From NCBI GenBank assembly GCA_963708575.1, contig CAVPTB010000003.1, positions 1,116,001-1,180,000 of the forward strand: DNA of 64,000 bases, given 5' to 3'. This document shows positions 60,224 through 64,000 of this stretch, in pieces. Position 1 is the stretch's first letter, and every line of letters starts with the position of its first letter. Origin of the DNA: DASVWZ01 sp963708575. GTDB taxonomy: Bacteria > Acidobacteriota > Terriglobia > Terriglobales > Acidobacteriaceae. The translations under genes were made by a program, and so were the position numbers. The notes beneath the pieces were generated by a model. The model saw nothing but the letters and a program-made list of their open reading frames with translations, was not told the origin of the DNA and did not search any database.

Positions 60224-60382
60224 GTATGGATTGCCTTCAGATTACCCTTCGTAATGACAGGCCGGAATATAACTGAAGTAACATGCGGGGCAGGGGCAAG
60301 TAGTGGGCCGCTCAGAATAAGCCGAAGGCGACGTTGGTCGTCGCTGGGGGGTACAATGAATTTGTCTTACGAGGAGGTTTGA

Positions 60383-60583
60383 ATGTTCGAAGGTTTGTTC
60401 CAACCCATGCACCTTCTTGTGATCTTCATTATTGCGCTTCTCGTGTTTGGTCCGAAGAGATTGCCGGAACTAGGCAAAGGACTGGGCGACGGTTTTCGAG
60501 CCCTGAAGGACAGTATGAAGGACGGCAATACTGATCAGGCAAAGAATCCCACCGACACCAAAGATACCAACATCAAAAGTTAG
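60383..60583 (+). CDS. tatA: Twin-arginine translocase TatA/TatE family subunit
   Basis: A 66-aa protein. One N-terminal membrane helix (MHLLVIFIIALLVFG) is followed by the hinge PKRLPELGKGLGDGFRALKDSMKDG, an amphipathic helix, and a short charged tail. It forms the pore of the Tat system for folded proteins. GAGGAGG precedes the ATG. tatB and tatC are not adjacent. An intrinsic terminator follows. Confidence 0.93.
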   Translation: MFEGLFQPMHLLVIFIIALLVFGPKRLPELGKGLGDGFRALKDSMKDGNTDQAKNPTDTKDTNIKS

Positions 60584-60611
60584 TCTGGGTAGCATTTCCG
60601 CGCTCCCCAGT

Positions 60612-60640
60612 TCTCAGAAATCCTTCTGAGAGTTTTATTC
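60612..60640 (+). terminator. Rho-independent terminator after tatA
   Basis: TCTCAGAA (60612-60619) pairs with TTCTGAGA (60624-60631) across a 4-base loop and is followed by GTTTTATT. It lies 28 bases after the tatA stop and overlaps the end of the convergent SIS-domain gene. Confidence 0.8.
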
Positions 60641-61762
60641 CACGTTAACAGACTTCACCAGGTTCCTCGGACGGTCCACGTCCAGACCACGGCGAACCGC
60701 TACGTAGTAGGCGAAAAGCTGCAGCGGAACGATTTCCAGAATCGGTGACAGGAGTTCTGAAGCACGCGGTAGAAAGATGGTGTGGTCCGCCAAACTCTCA
60801 ATCTGGCGGTCTCCCTCAGAAGCAATCGCAATTACGGACGCTGACTGCTGCTTGAACCCTTTGATGTTTGCCATGGTTTTTTCGTAGCGCAAGACCGACC
60901 CTGGATCGCCCCGATCACAGGTTGCAATGATTACCACGGGAACGCTGTAATCAATGAGGGCATTCGGTCCGTGTTTCGTTTCGCCTGTCGGGTAACCTTC
61001 GGCGTGGATGTAAGAGACTTCCTTTAGCTTGAGAGCACCATCCATAGCCACGGGATAGTGAATTGCTCGTCCGAGGAACAAGAAGTCTTGAGCCAAATGA
61101 TATTCATCCGCAATGTCGGAAACCAGCGAAGCCGATTCCAAAACCTTTTCCGTCTGTGCTGGAAGTTCGAGCAATTGACGAATGAGTCCTGACAATCGCT
61201 GCTGATCGATTTGACCCCTCGCATGTCCAAGATCGGCGGCGAAGAGAAACAGCACGGCCATTTGAGCGGTGAAAGCCTTCGTGGACGCGATGCTGATCTC
61301 GGGGCCAGCCAGAGTATTGAGAACGCCATCAGCCTCCCGGGCTATGGTTGAATCCAAGACATTCGAAATAGCGATAGTCCGGGAACCTTTTGCCTTTGCC
61401 TCGCGCTGGGCGCCTGTAGTATCCGCCGTCTCCCCAGATTGGGTGATGACGATCGTCAATTCCCCGCGGCCGATTAGCGGATTTCGGTACTCAAATTCAC
61501 TCGCGTAGTCCACATCGACGGGAACGTTCGCCAAGTCCTGGATCATGAACTGTCCGGCCATGCCAGCGTGTCTGCTGGTCCCCGATGCAACGATGTTAAT
61601 CCGCCTTAGGGCTCGCATATCGTCTTGACTAATCCGGACATCGTCCAGCCTGATCGATTCCTTGTTTTGAGATATGCGCGGAAGGATCGTGTCTCTGAGT
61701 CCCCTCGGCTGCTCAAAGATCTCCTTCAACATGTAGTGCGGAAATCCGCCCTTGTCGGCCAT
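60635..61762 (-). CDS. GlmS-like SIS-domain protein without glutaminase domain (probable amino-sugar phosphate deaminase)
   Basis: A 375-aa protein equal to the isomerase half of GlmS: linker KGGFPHYMLKEIFEQPRGLRDTI, two SIS domains (NIVASGTSRHAGMAGQFM, IVITQSGETADT, GPEISIASTKAFTAQ; GRAIHYPVAMDGALKLKEVSYIHAEGYPTGETKHGPNALID) and the C-terminal RNLVKSVNVE. The N-terminal glutaminase with its Cys1 is absent, and the frame has its own start after a short gap from nagA. It most likely works as a glucosamine-6-phosphate deaminase (NagB-II type) using the product of NagA, not as a glutamine-dependent synthase. Confidence 0.85.
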   Translation of the reverse strand: MADKGGFPHYMLKEIFEQPRGLRDTILPRISQNKESIRLDDVRISQDDMRALRRINIVASGTSRHAGMAGQFMIQDLANVPVDVDYASEFEYRNPLIGRGELTIVITQSGETADTTGAQREAKAKGSRTIAISNVLDSTIAREADGVLNTLAGPEISIASTKAFTAQMAVLFLFAADLGHARGQIDQQRLSGLIRQLLELPAQTEKVLESASLVSDIADEYHLAQDFLFLGRAIHYPVAMDGALKLKEVSYIHAEGYPTGETKHGPNALIDYSVPVVIIATCDRGDPGSVLRYEKTMANIKGFKQQSASVIAIASEGDRQIESLADHTIFLPRASELLSPILEIVPLQLFAYYVAVRRGLDVDRPRNLVKSVNVE

Positions 61763-61787
61763 GTTTTCTCCTCACCCAGTTTTGGTT

Positions 61788-62942
61788 TCAGACGGCGCCG
61801 GCGATAATCGTGTGTTTGACTTCGCCGTTCGCATTCAATACCACCAGATCAGCATCACAGCCGGCTTCCAGTTTGCCCCTCTGCGCCAGTCCCAGCACTC
61901 GCGCTGGATTGTGAGTAGCGAGTCGTATCGCTTTTTGCAGTTTCCAGTCCGCAAACTTAACGACGTTTCGCACTGCGCGGTCCATAGTCAAGACGCTCCC
62001 GGCGAGCTTCCCGTCCGCCGTACATTTTCCATCCTTGACTTCCACATCAAGTGAGCCCAACTGGTAGCGTCCTTCTGGCATTCCTGTGGCTGCCGTTGCA
62101 TCCGTGATCAGGACCGCGCCATCCGATCCTTTCGAATTGAGAAATAACCTCACGACTACCGGGTCTACGTGAACTCCGTCAGCGATAATGTCCGCGGATA
62201 GCCTCGCATCGACGAGAACCTCTCCAATAATTCCTGGCTCACGATGATCGAGCGGACGCATCGCGTTGAAAGTGTGAGTCGCATGACGCGCCCCCGCGGC
62301 GACTCCGGCCAAAGCCGATTTTATGTCGGCATTCGAGTGCCCGATGCTCACGCAGACGCCACGACGCGAGGCTTCCGCGATAACCTCCAACGCGCCTTCC
62401 AACTCGGGGGCAATTGTCATCACCTTGATCTGTCCTCTGGCGGCTTGCCAAAAACGCTCGAAGGTCGCTAGGGAGGGCGGCAAGAGATCTTCCGACGGAT
62501 GGACGCCACGTTTCACGTGACTGATAAAAGGGCCTTCCAGATGTATACCAAGCGGGCGCGCCCGCCCCGTTGCCCCCTCTTTATCTCTGTTCTCAATGGA
62601 ATCCGCCAATCGATCCAACGCGGCGAGGGTCTGGTCTAGCGGTGCGGTAACCGTTGTCGGCAGATATCCAGCAATCCCATGTTTGGTGATGAGTGTCTCA
62701 AAGGCCAACAAACCGTTGCTGTCGTTTGCCATGACGTCGTGCCCCGCCCCACCGTGGATATGAATATCGAGGAATCCCGGAACCAGAATTGCATCTCCGA
62801 AATCCACCAACCGCGTCTCTTCCGGTAGTTCTTTGCTCGCACGACTGGTGACCTCCAAAATCCTGCCATCCTGAATAAGCACTAGTGGCCGCTCGATGAC
62901 TTCGTCCGGCGAGTAAAGTCGGGTTGCAGTGACTGCGATCAT
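61788..62942 (-). CDS. nagA: N-acetylglucosamine-6-phosphate deacetylase
   Basis: A 384-aa amidohydrolase. Metal and active-site motifs: DIHIHGGAGHD, GIHLEGPFISHVKRGVHP, SIGHSNADIKSALAG, ARHATHTFNAM and VLITDATAATGMPEG with the catalytic Asp. It removes acetate from N-acetylglucosamine-6-phosphate; glucosamine-6-phosphate then goes to the SIS-domain enzyme encoded 25 bases downstream. Together they form an amino-sugar or peptidoglycan/chitin salvage operon. A small palindrome with a central CG precedes the gene. Confidence 0.94.
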   Translation of the reverse strand: MIAVTATRLYSPDEVIERPLVLIQDGRILEVTSRASKELPEETRLVDFGDAILVPGFLDIHIHGGAGHDVMANDSNGLLAFETLITKHGIAGYLPTTVTAPLDQTLAALDRLADSIENRDKEGATGRARPLGIHLEGPFISHVKRGVHPSEDLLPPSLATFERFWQAARGQIKVMTIAPELEGALEVIAEASRRGVCVSIGHSNADIKSALAGVAAGARHATHTFNAMRPLDHREPGIIGEVLVDARLSADIIADGVHVDPVVVRLFLNSKGSDGAVLITDATAATGMPEGRYQLGSLDVEVKDGKCTADGKLAGSVLTMDRAVRNVVKFADWKLQKAIRLATHNPARVLGLAQRGKLEAGCDADLVVLNANGEVKHTIIAGAV

Positions 62943-62951
62943 GGCGTATTA

Positions 62952-62959
62952 AAACGTTT
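62952..62959. promoter_or_regulatory. Possible LacI-type operator core before nagA
   Basis: AAACGTTT is a perfect 8-base palindrome with a central CG, 10 bases before the nagA ATG, within TTAAAACGTTTATATTA. LacI-family operators often have this core. Short AT-rich palindromes arise by chance, so this is weak. Confidence 0.25.
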
Positions 62960-63118
62960 ATATTAGCGGATTTTCGCCAAAAGCCCGAACTGAAAAGCTT
63001 TACGACCTGATACGGTACTCAAGCCATGATAAGGCTCGCACTTAGGCGTTTGGCGCGGCGCAACGTTGAAGGTGGGCATTCGAGACGATAGACGAACCGG
63101 AGGGCGGCTGCCCTGGAA

Positions 63119-63127
63119 TGTTATAAT
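63119..63127 (+). promoter_or_regulatory. Extended -10 promoter for tRNA-Pro
   Basis: TGTTATAAT combines a consensus TATAAT (63122-63127) with the TG extension; no clear -35 is seen. Transcription would start near 63134, about 66 bases before the tRNA. Confidence 0.5.
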
Positions 63128-63199
63128 GGTAGCTTGCAGTGGAGTTTATCTCTACCGCAGACCTGCCTGTAAGTCCTGATGGCAGTCCAGTTAGCATGT

Positions 63200-63276
<77 letters not shown>

Positions 63277-63393
63277 ATCTTCTTTACGCCCAAATAGCTG
63301 CGGCCTAACGGCTTAAGAGCTTGGTTCACTTGGTTCTACCTGGAATCGGCGCTCTTTCAGCCAAGACTTATTGCCCGCTTGCGAGCAATCCCT

Positions 63394-63610
63394 TCATCTC
63401 GGCGACCTGCTTTGGCAGCGCGGCGCGGAGGGCTCAGAGGTTCTGTCCGGCTTTTGATGAGCCTTGTAATCTCTATGCAACCGCCAAAGCTCGCTGGCCT
63501 CTGCATTCAGGGCGGCTGCAACCGTGGGGACGCATTTCAAGTCTTCGACTTTCTGCTGCAGATTTTCGTTTAACAAGTCGGGAAATGCCCGATCTTCGTT
63601 TCTTAGTCAT
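63394..63610 (-). pseudogene. Small hypothetical protein, probable single-base frameshift
   Basis: An ATG at 63610 preceded by GAGGTGG starts MTKKRRSG, but the protein-like stretch lies in the adjacent frame. Removing one G within 63588-63590 gives MTKKRRSAFPDLLNENLQQKVEDLK..., with CVPTVAAALNAEASELWRLHRDYKAHQK following, about 71 residues. The well-placed ribosome site and helical, protein-like sequence support a real small gene. No family is recognised. Plus-strand frames over the same DNA look like shadows. Confidence 0.4.
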
Positions 63611-63718
63611 CGTAATCCACCTCGAAAGCCAGATATCTCTCCAAAATCGCAGCTCGCGCGAAAAATCAAACGTGGTGGAAATGGCTTTTCAGAGGAGGTT
63701 TGAGCAAGAATAGTTGGA

Positions 63719-64000
63719 GTGAAACGGATCGATTCGACTGAAGCTCTGAGTAACCGGCAGCATCCTCTTAAAAAGGTTTCTCACGCATGGCGCGCGCTGA
63801 GTCACCGTAACTTCAGGCTGTTCTTTGCCGGTCAAAGTATTTCTCTGATCGGCACCTGGATGACGCGTGTTGCTACCAGTTGGCTGGTGTATCGACTTAC
63901 GGGCTCCGCTCTGCTTTTGGGTGTAGTAGGTTTTGCTGGGCAAATCCCCACTTTATTGTTGGCGCCTTTTGCTGGAGTTCTGGTTGACCGGCTGAACCGG
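63719..64000 (+). CDS. MFS transporter (Enterobactin exporter EntS-like), 3' truncated
   Basis: The first 94 codons of a transporter cut by the window end. After a short basic leader, ALSHRNFRLFFAGQSISLIGTWMTRVATSWLVYRLTG and LLLGVVGFAGQIPTLLLAPFAGVLVDRLNR match TM1-TM2 and the DRxxR-type loop of the MFS_3 exporter group. The GTG at 63719 is the only plausible start after an in-frame stop; a GGAGG lies about 20 bases upstream, too far to be ideal. Substrate unknown. Confidence 0.85.
   Translation, partial: MKRIDSTEALSNRQHPLKKVSHAWRALSHRNFRLFFAGQSISLIGTWMTRVATSWLVYRLTGSALLLGVVGFAGQIPTLLLAPFAGVLVDRLNR

Overview
The window looks like a stretch of chromosome from a flagellated, diderm, moderately high-GC bacterium. 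The P-ring (FlgI), L-ring (FlgH), an RND tripartite pump with an outer-membrane lipoprotein and AsmA-like and TatA proteins all imply an outer membrane. Gene content and the small zinc-ribbon and TPR proteins make Acidobacteriota (Terriglobia-like) the most likely phylum. That placement is an inference from memory and was not tested by phylogeny.

Layout. 0-2.3 kb: a 5'-truncated M1-type metallopeptidase and a lone receiver protein. 2.3-4.1 kb (minus): flbD-motA-motB behind a sigma-28-type promoter. 4.2-9.2 kb (plus): flagellin behind its own sigma-28-type promoter and terminator, then flaG-fliD-fliS and a small coiled-coil gene in the fliT position. 9.2-17.1 kb (minus): the rod/ring genes flgF-G-A-H-I-J, then flgM (sigma-28-type promoter), a 59-aa ORF, an flgN-like gene, flgK and flgL. 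17.3-30.3 kb: ada, a broken propeller/PHP gene, an SDR-like gene, an AsmA-like gene and an RND pump operon. 30.2-35.6 kb: a SET-domain protein, a zinc-ribbon protein, a CRP/FNR regulator and a NarL-type two-component system with an extra receiver. 35.9-43.8 kb: a tight carbamoyl/ornithine operon headed by a cyclic-2,3-diphosphoglycerate-synthetase-like GTPase (cpgS-like, argF, arcC, pyrB, rocD, maeB-pta). 44.0-57.9 kb: the hook, export and switch operon (fliK-flgD-flgE-fliN-like-fliO-P-Q-R-flhB-flhA-fliA-fliM-fliN/Y, an MshEN-like gene, cheY, cheX). 57.9-64 kb: assorted genes, tatA, a nagA/SIS amino-sugar pair, tRNA-Pro(CGG), a small broken gene and the start of an MFS transporter.

Regulation can be read from the DNA. 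FliA (sigma-28) and its antagonist FlgM are both present, and three near-consensus sigma-28 boxes precede flagellin, flbD-motAB and flgM. Two almost identical GG-N10-GC elements (TTGGCC-N3-CACCTGCT) sit just before flgF and fliK and look like sigma-54 promoters for the early operons. A CRP-type recognition helix (RETVTR) in the CRP/FNR protein matches a perfect TGTGA-N6-TCACA site before the carbamoyl operon. Two ACTAGG-N6-CCTAGT palindromes flank the two-component genes, upstream of the crp-like gene and of the lone receiver.

Caution: six single-base frameshifts can be inferred (propeller/PHP gene, flgE, fliP twice, flhB, a small gene at 63.4 kb). Four lie within 3.7 kb of the hook/export operon. 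Five of the six look like one extra C or G, so sequencing or assembly error is at least as likely as real gene decay.
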